Shown: in pieces, positions 8,047 to 15,039 of the stretch | How the letters are laid out: each line of letters starts with the position of its first letter | Numbering within the stretch: the stretch's first letter is position 1 | DNA from: Spirochaetota bacterium | Lineage (GTDB): Bacteria > Spirochaetota > Leptospiria > Turneriellales > Turneriellaceae | Direction: 5' to 3' | Length of the DNA: 41,734 nucleotides | NCBI GenBank assembly: GCA_018240245.1 | Contig: JAFEGD010000079.1 | Coordinates: 1 to 41,734, forward strand | Notes under the pieces: model-generated | What the model saw: only the letters and a program-made list of their open reading frames with translations | What the model was told of the DNA's origin: nothing | The model's database searches: none | Translations under genes and position numbers: made by a program

Positions 8047-9063
8047 GGCATCGCGTTCGAGGTTTGCTAATTTATTCGAGCGCGACTTCTGGTTATAACG
8101 TACAAGCAAGACTTTGAGTCGAGTGCGGCGCTTTCGGTCTTTGGCGAATGATTTCGGATTTTTTTCAAACTCTTTCCAGAGTTTTTCCATTTCTTGTTTC
8201 TCGGCGTCTTCGGCAATTTCTTGGCGCTTCATGCGTGCCTTGTTGTTTTCAATGCGTATCGAGCGTGTTGTTGGGGTAGTCGGGGGTGTGGCGTCGGGTT
8301 GAGTTGATGCACTTTCGGCTCTTGCCATCGCTCCGCGCTCGGTGTTTTGCGGGGGTGCTGCGGCGCCTGCGCGCGCATCGTCTGCTTGAGGTGCAGCAGC
8401 GGGTGCGGCCTTTGGCGCCATAGTGATTGCCGCTAACGGAGAATCTTTCTCTTCTTCTTTTGCCGCTCTCAATGCAAGTGCATTGTCTGCATCGCCTTCG
8501 CTGGCAGGCTTGGTCTCGGCAATTGTCGATTTCTTGCGAGCGAGAGTTTTGCTGTTTGAGGGCAGGTTTGTATCTCTTTGCGGCCGGGGTATATTCTTTG
8601 CTTGTGGTGCGGAACTCTGCGCTATTACGTCGTTTTTCGTCTGGGGGGGACGCCTTGCCGACGGCGAAGCTATTTCTGGCGCCGCATCGCTGTCGTTCGA
8701 TAGTACTTTGGCGTTCTCTGATGCGTGCGCAGCGTTCGCAAGTCGCACTTCGGCAATTTGCCGCTCTTCAAATTTTTGCCGATTCAGTTGGATGACCATC
8801 GGTACTGCAACGGCGACGAGCACGGCGGCGGCGATACCATATTTATAACTATCGAAAAATTTTAAGACACGGCTATTGCCGCCATGCGGTTGCTCAACTG
8901 CGCCGCCGGGGAGAGCAAGTTTCTTGCCGCCTTTTCGTGTCGTGGCCGCATGTGCGTCGAGTTCTCTCTTAAGCGCCGTAAATTGTCGCCGCAAGAAATC
9001 TTCAAATTGTTGATCGGCGTTATCCTGCGTGCCATTGCGCGGCGTATTTTTTTTGTTAGCCAA
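8038..9063 (-). CDS. Putative membrane anti-sigma factor
   Basis: A 341-residue protein with a hydrophilic N-terminal region of about 73 residues, one membrane helix (about 74-92), a long Ala/Pro-rich low-complexity stretch, and a basic C-terminal region (about 270-341) rich in Lys, Arg and Glu. No zinc-binding HxxxCxxC motif is seen, so the anti-sigma call rests on context: it directly follows an ECF sigma gene, overlaps it by eight bases, and is a single-pass membrane protein. The start is a TTG, read as the only reasonable start in this frame; GGGGGCG lies just upstream and translation is probably coupled to the sigma gene. The periplasmic part probably senses the signal. Confidence 0.6.
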   Translation of the reverse strand: MANKKNTPRNGTQDNADQQFEDFLRRQFTALKRELDAHAATTRKGGKKLALPGGAVEQPHGGNSRVLKFFDSYKYGIAAAVLVAVAVPMVIQLNRQKFEERQIAEVRLANAAHASENAKVLSNDSDAAPEIASPSARRPPQTKNDVIAQSSAPQAKNIPRPQRDTNLPSNSKTLARKKSTIAETKPASEGDADNALALRAAKEEEKDSPLAAITMAPKAAPAAAPQADDARAGAAAPPQNTERGAMARAESASTQPDATPPTTPTTRSIRIENNKARMKRQEIAEDAEKQEMEKLWKEFEKNPKSFAKDRKRRTRLKVLLVRYNQKSRSNKLANLERDALP

Positions 9064-9577
9064 GGTAGTCGCCCCCGATGCCGCGCGCTTCGAGTTTTGT
9101 TTTGAGTAAAGCCTTAGCTTGATTCATGCGCGACTTCACAGTACCGAGGTTAATCCGCATTGCGTGAGCAATGTCTTCATAGCTCAACTCTTCAAAATAA
9201 CGCATGAGAATAAGCGGTTTGTAATTAGCGCCGAGTTCATTCACTGCACTGATTAGATGCTCCGAAAGCTCTGAAAGTTCGATATTTTCGGAGCCCTGCG
9301 CGCGCGGATCGGCAATTTGGCTCGCCTGTTGCGCACTCGCTTCACCGGAAATTTCACGTTTCAGCCGTCGCGCGCTCTTGCGTTGCAAATCGTGGCAGTG
9401 ATTTATAAGAATGCGCACAACCCATGTGTATTCGCTCGCTTCGCTACGAAACTCGCTCGAATTTTTGCCCGCCTTAATGAGCGCCTCTTGCACCGCGTCT
9501 TCGGCGTCGGTCGTGTTCTTGAGTTGCGCCAGCGCGAGGCGAAAAAGACGTTCGCGGTAAGGCGTCAGGCGCGCCAT
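9056..9577 (-). CDS. ECF-type RNA polymerase sigma factor
   Basis: A protein of about 173 residues with the two conserved ECF regions: sigma region 2 (RERLFRLALAQL, DAEDAVQEALIKA) for core and -10 binding, and region 4 (LSYEDIAHAMRINLGTVKSR) for -35 recognition. The start at ATG 9577 gives the usual ECF length and begins just before region 2. The frame extends to 9742, but that would overlap the upstream gene by 100 bases; a GTG at 9631 is another option. It is followed by a single-pass membrane protein that probably restrains it and preceded by a small exported protein. Target promoters cannot be predicted. Confidence 0.9.
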   Translation of the reverse strand: MARLTPYRERLFRLALAQLKNTTDAEDAVQEALIKAGKNSSEFRSEASEYTWVVRILINHCHDLQRKSARRLKREISGEASAQQASQIADPRAQGSENIELSELSEHLISAVNELGANYKPLILMRYFEELSYEDIAHAMRINLGTVKSRMNQAKALLKTKLEARGIGGDYLG

Positions 9578-9642
9578 GAAATCGGCGGCGGTCGCGAGCG
9601 CGGTGAGGAGTGAGAGTCGAACGGATAACACTTTGCGGTGAA

Positions 9643-10227
9643 CTATTTTTTGAGTAACGCCTCGATCGCCGCGAGACCGTCTTTGCCGAACCAGGTTTCG
9701 TAATGCGTCTTGAGCGCGGCGTCGTGCGTGAGAAAGCGCCATTTGCCGTCGGTGAGCGTGTCGGCAATTGCGAGCGTAATATCGGGGCCCGTCGAATAGA
9801 ACGCCTGCGCTTTGGCGTCGAAACGTACTTTGCGTGCGGGTGATAGTCGCGCAATACTGTCGCGAATCGTTTCTGCCTGATCGATACTCATGGGTTCTTT
9901 GAAGGCGAGGCGTAAAATTGTTTCGCGCGTGACGACGCAGAAGCGGCGCGATTTCAACTGGCGAATCGCGCCGAATTCGGGTTTTGCGTCGTGCTTTACA
10001 AAGCTGACGTTTACCGTCGGATCGAAAAAGGCTTTCTTCATTTCGGCGACAAGCGCTTCGCGACCCGCAAGCTCTAAGAGTTTTGGGTACGTCGCATCGA
10101 TGATCGCCTCGAAGTCGAGCTTCTGCGTCGCTGCGACCATTGCGTTATAAGTATTTGTAAGATCTGCCGGCGTCTCGGCAAAAAGAGGAGAAAAGAGGAA
10201 AATTGCTATGACAATTCTACGGAACAC
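9643..10227 (-). CDS. Exported protein of unknown function upstream of the ECF sigma gene
   Basis: A 194-residue protein with a signal peptide (MFRRIVIAIFLFSPLFA, cleavage after FAE or nearby). The mature part is an alpha/beta protein of about 175 residues with alternating helices and strands, somewhat like NTF2-type small folds, but I cannot assign a family. It uses a GTG start. A near-perfect promoter (TTGACA, 17 bases, GATAGT) ends five bases before it, so the mRNA should be leaderless. It is the first gene of the exported protein / sigma / anti-sigma operon, so it may take part in the signal that the anti-sigma factor senses; this is inference. Confidence 0.75.
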   Translation of the reverse strand: MFRRIVIAIFLFSPLFAETPADLTNTYNAMVAATQKLDFEAIIDATYPKLLELAGREALVAEMKKAFFDPTVNVSFVKHDAKPEFGAIRQLKSRRFCVVTRETILRLAFKEPMSIDQAETIRDSIARLSPARKVRFDAKAQAFYSTGPDITLAIADTLTDGKWRFLTHDAALKTHYETWFGKDGLAAIEALLKK

Positions 10228-10232
10228 AATAT

Positions 10233-10261
10233 ACTATCGACTGCGGGCAACAGAGTGTCAA
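10233..10261 (-). promoter_or_regulatory. Strong sigma-70-type promoter, leaderless
   Basis: On the minus strand TTGACA (10261-10256, full consensus) and GATAGT (10238-10233) are 17 bases apart. The expected transcription start falls at or next to the GTG start at 10227. The -35 box is part of CTTGACACTCTGT, which begins exactly 35 bases before the start codon. Confidence 0.7.
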
Positions 10262-10292
10262 GAAATCCGTCTAAGAGTATTCAACGAACTAT

Positions 10293-11885
10293 TCAAGCAA
10301 AATAACGGATGATTTCTTCGAGCGTTACCGATTTTTCTTTGAAGCTATTGGCGAGAATCGCGACATTGCGGCTCGATGCGACTACTTTATCGGTCACTCC
10401 GGTGATGCGTGCCATATTTTGACTTAGTTCGCCGCCCGAAGCATCAACAATTTTTTCGATTTGCGAAGCATTAAGACCGCTATACTCGCTGATTTTTTCA
10501 AACTGGGCACTGGCGGCGTGCGCGGCAGTTTTTCCTTTACTAGAGCGTAATGTGGCCGCGACAATAGATTCTCTAATACGCTTGGAATTTTCTTTAGTCT
10601 GTTCGGATAATTTCGAAATTTCATCGGCGACGACCGAAAAACTCCGTCCTTCGGTACCCGCGCGCGCAGCTTCAATAGTCGCATTCAACGCGAGTAAGGT
10701 AACTTGGCGCGAGATACCGTCGATCACGCCGACGGAGTTTTCAATTTCACTTGTTTGTTTATCAATTTCAACCATACGTTCAGAGACGGTTGAAATCGCA
10801 TCGAAGCCTACTTCGATCGCCTGCACGGTTTCTATCATGCTGTCTTTTGCGTCGTGCGAGGCCGTCGCAATCTGTCGAACGTGAGTCGATACCGCTTGAA
10901 TCGAATTTGACTGTTCGCTTGCGTCTTGTGCAAGACTCTGCGCTTCTGTTTCGAGTTCGGTAGCCCCTTGCGAAAGTGCTTGTGCCTCTGTACGAACACG
11001 CCCGACAATCTCGCGCAGCTGCTCGGCTTGCCGATTGATAAGATAGCCGATGTTAGAAATATCGTGCGCACCAAATTGAGGAATATTAATCGAAAGGTTA
11101 CCATGGGTAATTGTCGTAATCGCATCGATGCTTTCTTGTAATGCGGGCTTGAACGCTGCGTGCGAAATATAAGTCGTATACAGAGCAAAACCGAGCATCA
11201 CACTAATGCTTCCTAAACTATGCAGCAAAGGATGCGCCATGAAAATCTTATTAGCGATAGGCTCGTGTAAAATATAACTAAAAAAATAGATCGTCAGTAT
11301 CGCGACCCCCAGCAAGCCGAGTAAAAATCTCGCTGAAAAAGACAAACTACGATACTCGTCGGGCGCCAGCAAAATAGAGCTCAATTTAGAATCTTTTTGT
11401 AGAGTCGCTAAAGTCGATTCGGCCAAAGTCGTCGAGGCATACCATGCAATTACAGAACCCATCGTCGGCAATAAGAATAGATTTACTATAAAAACTTGCG
11501 ATACGTTATGCCGTGTCACAAAAATAAAATAGAGTGTCAGCATCGCGGTGAACCAGCGAATAATAGAAATCCAGCCTTCGGAGAAAGAATACTGTAAAAG
11601 CCTAATTTTGAGCGGGCGTAATTTTTCGCTATCTTGCGTTTCGTAAATACCGCGCAGGATAGGTAAAAGACGCAACCTGCGGCCTCCCGCATGGATTACA
11701 AAGTCTTGTGTCGCCGCATAAGCGATACAAAACATAAAGTCGAGCATCTGCGGTTCGGTAAGGCCGCCGATGAGCAAGAAAAAATAACCGATAAACGGCG
11801 TGAAAAGAGCCGTCGTCAAGATTTGGTTATGCAAGGTGAGTCGCCAATAAAGCTTTATGGGTTGAAACGGTAGCATAAGATCCAT
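10293..11885 (-). CDS. Methyl-accepting chemotaxis-type signal transducer
   Basis: A protein of about 530 residues. The N-terminal 300 residues hold about six to eight hydrophobic segments with no large periplasmic loop. A short linker follows, then a cytoplasmic MCP signalling domain of about 230 residues with the conserved hairpin tip (LALNATIEAARAGTEGRSFSVVADEI) that binds CheW and CheA. It should report a membrane or intracellular stimulus to the chemotaxis pathway. The frame is open to 12179, but those residues are unlike the family and overlap the divergent gene. The ATG at 11885 fits a promoter ending four bases upstream; an ATG at 11876 is the alternative. Confidence 0.85.
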   Translation of the reverse strand: MDLMLPFQPIKLYWRLTLHNQILTTALFTPFIGYFFLLIGGLTEPQMLDFMFCIAYAATQDFVIHAGGRRLRLLPILRGIYETQDSEKLRPLKIRLLQYSFSEGWISIIRWFTAMLTLYFIFVTRHNVSQVFIVNLFLLPTMGSVIAWYASTTLAESTLATLQKDSKLSSILLAPDEYRSLSFSARFLLGLLGVAILTIYFFSYILHEPIANKIFMAHPLLHSLGSISVMLGFALYTTYISHAAFKPALQESIDAITTITHGNLSINIPQFGAHDISNIGYLINRQAEQLREIVGRVRTEAQALSQGATELETEAQSLAQDASEQSNSIQAVSTHVRQIATASHDAKDSMIETVQAIEVGFDAISTVSERMVEIDKQTSEIENSVGVIDGISRQVTLLALNATIEAARAGTEGRSFSVVADEISKLSEQTKENSKRIRESIVAATLRSSKGKTAAHAASAQFEKISEYSGLNASQIEKIVDASGGELSQNMARITGVTDKVVASSRNVAILANSFKEKSVTLEEIIRYFA

Positions 11886-11889
11886 GATA

Positions 11890-11918
11890 AATATCGGTAT
11901 TAAATTTATGCGGGTAAA
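11890..11918 (-). promoter_or_regulatory. Candidate leaderless promoter of the MCP gene
   Basis: On the minus strand TTTACC (11918-11913) and GATATT (11895-11890) are exactly 17 bases apart, and GATATT ends four bases before the ATG at 11885. No Shine-Dalgarno is present. Confidence 0.45.
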
Positions 11919-12005
11919 GTGGCCCGCGCTACAAAATATAAAGTCCGAAAATGGCGAGCCGGTATGGCTGATTTTTACCATATTACCGCCATGGTTATCG
12001 GGGGG

Positions 12006-13526
12006 ATGCATAGCGAGCCTAAACCTTTGGCGCATAATCAAGCGGAGAATCTGAACTCCGACACCTGCTACCGCGCCGCGCAGTCGCGCGATGCACGTTT
12101 CGACGGCGTCTTCTTTATCGCCGTTGCCAGCACGAAAATTTATTGCCGTACAATCTGCCGCGTTAAAACGCCGCTGCAAAAAAATTGTTCGTTCTACACA
12201 ACTGCCGCCGCCGCCGAAGAAGCAGGCTATCGTCCGTGTCTCAAATGCCGCCCCGAACTTGCTCCCGGTAACTCAACGATAGATGCGACAAAAAGACTCG
12301 CGCTTTTAGCCATCGAGCGCATCGACGCCGGCGCGCTCGCCGAGGGGTCTATTGCCGATCTCGCCGATGAGTTCGGCATAACTGATCGCCACCTACGCCG
12401 CGTTTTAGAGAGTCAATTTGGCGTGTCGCCGATTAGTCTTGCGCAAACGCGGCGCCTCCACTTGTGCAAAAGCCTGCTGACCGATACGCGACTGGCGGTT
12501 ACCGATATTGCCTTCGCGAGTGGTTTCGGGAGCGTGCGGCGTTTCAACGCTTTATTCAAAGAGCGCTATCGCTTGCAACCGGCGAACTTTCGTAAGAATA
12601 AAAATAAATATCAAAATGCGGATGTCTTGGTGTGCTCTCTGGGCTATCGCCCGCCTTTTGCGTGGTTGAATATTTTGCAGTTCTTGCAAGCGCGCGCGGT
12701 CGTCGGGGTCGAACGCATAGAAAATGGCGCGTACCGTCGAACCGTCGCGATGGGTTCGGCGCGCGGTGTCGTTGCAGTCGCGAACGATCTTCAAAAAAAT
12801 TTGCTGCGCGTCGAACTGACGCATTCACTCTTACCCGTTTTCGTACCTGTTTTATCGCGCCTCAAAAGACTCTTTGATCTTGCCGCCGATCCCGTTTTGA
12901 TTTCCCGACAACTGGGTTCGCTCGCAGAACATAATCCGGGGCTAAGAGTTCCCGGCGCCTTCGATGCGTTTGAAATTGCAGTGCGCGCGATCTTAGGTCA
13001 ACAAATCACGGTTAAAGCCGCAACGACGCTCGCCGGTCGGTTTTCAAAAACACTCGGCGAGCCGATCGCAACGGAAAGCGAAGGCCTGACTCATACCACA
13101 CCCACCGCAAATCGCGTCGCCGATACGAAAATTGCCGCGATGACGAGCATGGGGATTATCGCAAAACGCGCCGAAGCGATTCGCGCTCTGGCGCGCGCCG
13201 TTGCCGATGGTCAAATCAGCCTCGAACCATGCGTCGATGTCGCCGCGCAAATTGACAAGCTCGTTGCATTACCCGGAATCGGTCGCTGGACGGCAGAATA
13301 TATTGCGATGCGGTGTTTGAACTGGCCCGATATATTTCTGCACACCGATTTGGGAATCATGAAAGCACTCGGCGAAAGAAGCCCTACGAAAATCTTGCAG
13401 CAAGCCGAGGCGTGGCGACCATGGCGGTCGTATGCGGTGATGCATTTATGGGCGGGCCCCTTCTCCTTAAGCAAGGAGAGGGGTGGCCGACTTGCCCTGA
13501 GCGTAGTCGAAGGGAGGTCGGGGTGA
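12006..13526 (+). CDS. Ada-AlkA fusion: phosphotriester-sensing regulator and 3-methyladenine glycosylase
   Basis: A protein of about 506 residues. Residues 20-90 are an Ada zinc domain with four cysteines (47, 51, 78, 81) spaced exactly as in E. coli Ada; Cys47 would take the methyl group from DNA phosphotriesters. Residues 100-195 are an AraC-type helix-turn-helix pair. Residues 205-485 are an AlkA-type glycosylase with helix-hairpin-helix LPGIGRWTAEYIAMR and a catalytic aspartate in HTDLGI (Asp448). It should sense alkylation, activate repair genes and excise alkylated bases. The start is uncertain: the frame opens at GTG 11919, with ATGs at 11964, 11991 and 12006; none has a good Shine-Dalgarno. 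About 22 C-terminal residues come from repeat sequence. ogt follows after four bases. Confidence 0.9.
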   Translation: MHSEPKPLAHNQAENLNSDTCYRAAQSRDARFDGVFFIAVASTKIYCRTICRVKTPLQKNCSFYTTAAAAEEAGYRPCLKCRPELAPGNSTIDATKRLALLAIERIDAGALAEGSIADLADEFGITDRHLRRVLESQFGVSPISLAQTRRLHLCKSLLTDTRLAVTDIAFASGFGSVRRFNALFKERYRLQPANFRKNKNKYQNADVLVCSLGYRPPFAWLNILQFLQARAVVGVERIENGAYRRTVAMGSARGVVAVANDLQKNLLRVELTHSLLPVFVPVLSRLKRLFDLAADPVLISRQLGSLAEHNPGLRVPGAFDAFEIAVRAILGQQITVKAATTLAGRFSKTLGEPIATESEGLTHTTPTANRVADTKIAAMTSMGIIAKRAEAIRALARAVADGQISLEPCVDVAAQIDKLVALPGIGRWTAEYIAMRCLNWPDIFLHTDLGIMKALGERSPTKILQQAEAWRPWRSYAVMHLWAGPFSLSKERGGRLALSVVEGRSG

Positions 13527-13527
13527 G
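13457..13527 (+). repeat. Composite palindromic repeat forming the Ada-AlkA C-terminus
   Basis: Two adjacent hairpins. The first is CCCCTTCTCCTT / AAGGAGAGGGG (13457-13468 with 13473-13483, one bulge). The second is CCGAC...CCCT / AGGG...GTCGG around TGAGCGTAGTCGAAG (13498-13512). Similar GAGCGTAGTCGAAGGG elements are scattered in many bacterial genomes. Here the repeat is read in frame and supplies the last residues and stop of the Ada-AlkA protein. A second copy of the 15-base core is at 14812. Confidence 0.65.
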
Positions 13528-13530
13528 GTT

Positions 13531-14016
13531 ATGACATATTTCACAAACATAGAAAGCCCGATTGGCGAGTTGTTGCTGGTTTCCGATGGCAAAAATTTGA
13601 TACGTGTATCGATGGATCAGCAGAAATATGCTGCAGCAATAGATCCCGCATGGATTGAAAAAAAAGATATCGCTGTGTTGCAGCAGGCGGCGGAACAGTT
13701 GCAATCGTACTTTGCGAAACAACTACGGCGGTTCGATTTGCCGCTCGCTCTTGCTGGCACCGAATTTCAAAATAAAGTCTGGCGCGAGCTGGTAAAAATT
13801 CCTTATGGGATTACAATCTCATACGGCGAACTGGCGCGTCGCGTTGGCAATCCCCAAGCGTCGCGTGCGGTGGGGCTCGCGAACGGGAAAAACCCGATCG
13901 CAATTATCGTGCCATGCCATCGCGTGATTGGTGCGAACGGCAAGCTCACCGGCTTTGGCGGGGGCTTGCCGCGCAAGAAAAAACTTTTAGATATCGAACA
14001 GAGCTTGTTTGCTTAG
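13531..14016 (+). CDS. ogt: Methylated-DNA-protein-cysteine S-methyltransferase
   Basis: A 161-residue suicide DNA-repair protein. The active-site motif IIVPCHRVIG contains Cys129, which takes the alkyl group from O6-alkylguanine. The helix-turn-helix (EFQNKVWRELVKIPYG) and ASRAVG motifs of the AGT/Ogt family are present. Length matches the Ogt type without the Ada N-terminal domain. It begins four bases after the Ada-AlkA stop, with GAGGT five bases before its ATG, so the two genes form an alkylation-damage operon. The last codons lie in the left arm of an inverted-repeat element. Confidence 0.95.
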   Translation: MTYFTNIESPIGELLLVSDGKNLIRVSMDQQKYAAAIDPAWIEKKDIAVLQQAAEQLQSYFAKQLRRFDLPLALAGTEFQNKVWRELVKIPYGITISYGELARRVGNPQASRAVGLANGKNPIAIIVPCHRVIGANGKLTGFGGGLPRKKKLLDIEQSLFA

Positions 14017-14176
14017 AGCGTGTGTTAAAACGCGCCAGCGAACCGAAAACCTCGAAAATCGCTTTGCGATTTCCTGCTAAAGCGGCCGAAACGGCCTGCT
14101 TTCGGTTCGCTGCCGTGCCGTTCGGGCACGGTTCGCGCATTTAAACGCACGCTCTTCGCTCATAACACAAGCTCTT
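14000..14176. repeat. Large inverted-repeat element with nested hairpins
   Basis: Imperfect outer arms: AGAGCTTGTTT (14000-14010) matches AACACAAGCTCT near 14164-14175 in inverse, and 14015-14035 pairs with about 14134-14155. Inside, AGCGAACCGAAA (14037-14048) pairs perfectly with 14100-14111. Three small hairpins sit on this frame: 14056-14062 with 14066-14072, 14084-14088 with 14092-14096, and 14113-14119 with 14125-14131. It lies between convergent ogt and SDR genes, and its left arm covers the ogt stop. It could be a small mobile palindromic element, a structured RNA or a 3'-end structure. Confidence 0.6.
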
Positions 14177-14191
14177 AACGAGTGCTAACTA

Positions 14192-14935
14192 CTATTGCGC
14201 GGTTAATCCGCCGTCGACGACGAGTGTTTGCCCCGTGATGTAACTGGCGCCGTCTGAGGCGAGCATTATCGCAGGGGCGGCGATGTCTGCCGGTGTGCCG
14301 AGGCGCTTCAGGGGAATAAATTCGAGCATTTTTTGCATCAGCGATTCGCGCTTCTTTATCATGTCGGTCATATCGGTGTCGATAAACCCCGGGCAAATCG
14401 CATTGACACGAAAACCCGAATTAGCCCACTCGATCGCAAGCGCCTTGGTGAGTGAAATGACCGCGCCTTTTGTGCCCGAATAAACCGACGCGAGCGACGT
14501 ACCGACGAGACCGAGGACACTTGCGACGTTGATGATACAGCCACCCGACTTGCGCTGCATTTTATAATAACTTTGGCAACACGTGAAAACGGCACGAAAA
14601 TTGGTGTCGATGATGCGCGAAGTTTCATTAGCGTCGAGCGACGATGCGGGCGTGTTTGCGGCGATGCCCGCATTATTAATCAAGCAATCGAGGCGACCGT
14701 GCGTTTCTTTTATCTCTTGCATGATTGCCGCCATCGCCGCTTGATCGGTTACGTCCGCCTGCTTGAGGATTATTTTTCTATCCGTAGCCCAAGACAAAGT
14801 GTTTGCGTCGCTGAGCGTAGTCGAAGCGCGACCGGTGCCGTAGACAATCCACCCTGCATCGGCAAAGCCGATCGCAATGCCTTTACCGATGCCGCGTGTT
14901 GCGCCGGTGATGAGTACGGTTTTTGCCTGTGCCAT
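14192..14935 (-). CDS. Short-chain dehydrogenase/reductase (FabG-like)
   Basis: A 247-residue NAD(P)-dependent oxidoreductase with a Rossmann fold. Motifs: TGATRGIG (cofactor binding), NNAG, and the catalytic set Asn112, Ser139, Tyr152, Lys156 (YSGTK). PGFIDTDM and the VDGG C-terminus are typical of classical SDRs of the 3-oxoacyl-ACP reductase type. The substrate cannot be predicted. The sequence just after the first turn (TGRASTTLSDA) is encoded partly by a copy of the TGAGCGTAGTCGAAG repeat. It is divergent from deoB. No Shine-Dalgarno is visible before the ATG. Confidence 0.9.
   Translation of the reverse strand: MAQAKTVLITGATRGIGKGIAIGFADAGWIVYGTGRASTTLSDANTLSWATDRKIILKQADVTDQAAMAAIMQEIKETHGRLDCLINNAGIAANTPASSLDANETSRIIDTNFRAVFTCCQSYYKMQRKSGGCIINVASVLGLVGTSLASVYSGTKGAVISLTKALAIEWANSGFRVNAICPGFIDTDMTDMIKKRESLMQKMLEFIPLKRLGTPADIAAPAIMLASDGASYITGQTLVVDGGLTAQ
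14812..14826 (+). repeat. Second copy of the TGAGCGTAGTCGAAG core
   Basis: Fifteen bases identical to 13498-13512 and in the same orientation, here flanked by CGC / CGC instead of CCC / GGG. It lies inside the SDR coding region (opposite strand), where it encodes a variable surface-loop position, so both copies in this window are translated. Confidence 0.55.
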
Positions 14936-15039
14936 AGAATGCTCATCTATAGATGCCCGTTAGGTGTAAATGATTTTGAGATTTGCAGCACATCGCTATT
15001 GCCCGACGGGCGTTCAGTGCGTAATTTTCGGTTGCAACC

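Noticed and set aside
8423-8848. A 141-codon plus-strand frame opposite the anti-sigma candidate
   Set aside because: It is antisense to the Ala/Pro-rich coding region, whose codon pattern creates long open frames, and has no plausible start or family.
9578-9742. Longer N-terminus of the ECF sigma factor
   Set aside because: It would overlap the upstream gene by 100 bases and precede the usual start of region 2 with unrelated sequence.
11919-12005. GTG start and 29 extra residues for Ada-AlkA
   Set aside because: The GTG directly abuts the -35 element of the divergent MCP promoter and the extra residues do not resemble Ada proteins, though the exact start remains open.
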